A stretch of DNA of 39,636 bases, from positions 1-39,636 of the forward strand of contig PAOZ01000028.1 of the NCBI GenBank assembly GCA_002708695.1, in the 5' to 3' direction. The translations under genes and the position numbers were made by a program. This document shows, in pieces, positions 38,371 through 39,636 of the stretch. Below the pieces are notes generated by a model. It searched no databases and was not told the DNA's origin. It was given only the letters and a program-made list of their open reading frames with translations. This stretch comes from Methanobacteriota archaeon. GTDB lineage: Archaea; Thermoplasmatota; Poseidoniia; Poseidoniales; Thalassarchaeaceae. Numbering within the stretch: the first letter of the stretch is position 1; the number at the start of each line of letters is the position of its first letter.

Positions 38371-39636
38371 ATGGATCGTCAAGAACTTGAATCGATGACT
38401 GTTGTTGAGTTAAAAAAACTCCTTGAAGAAAGCAGTCTATCGAAATCAGGAAGAAAATCTGAATTAATTGATAGATTGTTAGAATCGTCTTTAACTCTTA
38501 ATGATGATGATGATTTTCTTATTCTTGAAGAAGAAGATATTGAGGAAAAAGTGGAGATTGAAGTTGATTCTGCATCTTCACCCTCCAAAGAAGAAGAAAT
38601 TGAAGTAATGGAAGCGACAATACTTGATGCTGTATTAGTTGAAGAAGAGTTACCATCAGAAAAACCGACCCTCAAATTGCGCGAAGAACCTCCCAAGAAA
38701 AGCGAGCCGATGATTGAAATCAAAATTCATGCTGGAAAACCCCGCAAGGCGGTAGTTCTTGGAATTATATTACTTGGAGCCATTGTAGCTGGGGGAGGAT
38801 ATTGGTGGACATGGGTTCAAGATCAACAATCCTTCACATCTGAACCATCTCGATATGGTGATTCGATGACATTTACTATGACAGATGGCCAGATTTCTGC
38901 TACAGGAGATGAGATGGTAGAATTATTGAGAGAAAATACAGGTGATGCTCTAGAAAAGGCATGTGGTGATTTGGAAGTTGCAATGAGCGGTACGGGGGCA
39001 ATGTCTTTCAGAAATGCTCCATCTTCTGAAATTTCGAATCCAAATGATCACACATATTCTGGTTCTGCTGAATCTATTGATGGGTATGGAAGGGTTCATT
39101 TGACTGCAGAAAGGAGTATTTCGTATGATCTAAATGTGGATTTAAGTGGACGAACATGGACTACAGATGGTAGCAAATGTAGCAATAGTTTGCAATGGGA
39201 AATGAATAGTAATTCAGTTGCAATTTCCTCTGTTTCTTGGGAAGAATTGACTGAGGAAACAACGATTAAATCAGTTTCATCATTGAATTTTCGTACTCCA
39301 GATAATGATCAGACGCGAGTAGATGCAGTATCATTTGGAGGTACCGGAGTATCCGCAATTGATGGAATTTTACCATTTTTATTACAGCCAGCCATTCCAA
39401 TGGATTTGTACGACTCTTTAGGTACTACCTTGATTGAGCCGGGGACCTCGGGAGAGGTGAATGGTTGGAATTATGTAATCAAGGAATCTCAAAGAGTGGA
39501 TGGCCAATTAGTCATTCCAATTGATTTGGAACAACCATCGATTAACTCTTGTCTAGGACATGCTAGAATGTCTTTACAAATTGTTGAGGGTAATCCTTGG
39601 CCTGTTGAACAACATGTTGATATTTTAATCAATAAA
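38371..39636 (+). CDS. SAP-domain membrane protein (partial, runs off right edge)
   Basis: ATG at 38371 preceded by AAGGAGGTG; MDRQELESMTVVELKKLLEESSLSKSGRKSELIDRLLE (SAP), acidic linker, TM AVVLGIILLGAIVAGGGYWW, extracytoplasmic-like domain; no stop found to window end. Not in ORF track. Confidence 0.85.
   Translation, partial: MDRQELESMTVVELKKLLEESSLSKSGRKSELIDRLLESSLTLNDDDDFLILEEEDIEEKVEIEVDSASSPSKEEEIEVMEATILDAVLVEEELPSEKPTLKLREEPPKKSEPMIEIKIHAGKPRKAVVLGIILLGAIVAGGGYWWTWVQDQQSFTSEPSRYGDSMTFTMTDGQISATGDEMVELLRENTGDALEKACGDLEVAMSGTGAMSFRNAPSSEISNPNDHTYSGSAESIDGYGRVHLTAERSISYDLNVDLSGRTWTTDGSKCSNSLQWEMNSNSVAISSVSWEELTEETTIKSVSSLNFRTPDNDQTRVDAVSFGGTGVSAIDGILPFLLQPAIPMDLYDSLGTTLIEPGTSGEVNGWNYVIKESQRVDGQLVIPIDLEQPSINSCLGHARMSLQIVEGNPWPVEQHVDILINK

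Overview
The window looks like a compact archaeal chromosome segment. Gene content suggests a marine euryarchaeon of the Marine Group II / Poseidoniales type; this placement is inferred from FEN1, Sec61-beta, an archaeal-type Trm11-like methyltransferase and bacterial-like metabolic genes, and was not tested. Recognisable content: an SF1 helicase, AceE-type pyruvate dehydrogenase E1, FEN1, RibD, a diacylglycerol kinase-family protein, a cytochrome c oxidase cluster (subunits II, I, III, IV-like), a TOPRIM protein, a SNF2/RapA-like helicase, an Lrp/AsnC regulator, a NOL1/NOP2/Sun RNA methyltransferase, Sec61-beta, a tyrosine recombinase, a RimK-like ATP-grasp protein and two tRNAs (Arg-TCG and Ser-TGA, both with encoded CCA). 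I saw no CRISPR array, rRNA, IS element or prophage. The provided ORF track misses three ORFs: a repeat-bearing CDS truncated at the left edge (650..1, minus), a 58-aa Hc1-like histone candidate (8862..9038, plus), and a SAP-domain membrane protein truncated at the right edge (38371.., plus). The most interesting observations are three candidate chromatin or nucleoid proteins (Hc1-like, HhH plus Lys/Ala-rich tail, SAP plus transmembrane helix), a CoxI with an extra N-terminal extracytoplasmic domain carrying a CxCH motif, a RimK ATP-grasp/TrkA_C-like fusion, and an apparent frameshift at about 9669-9786.
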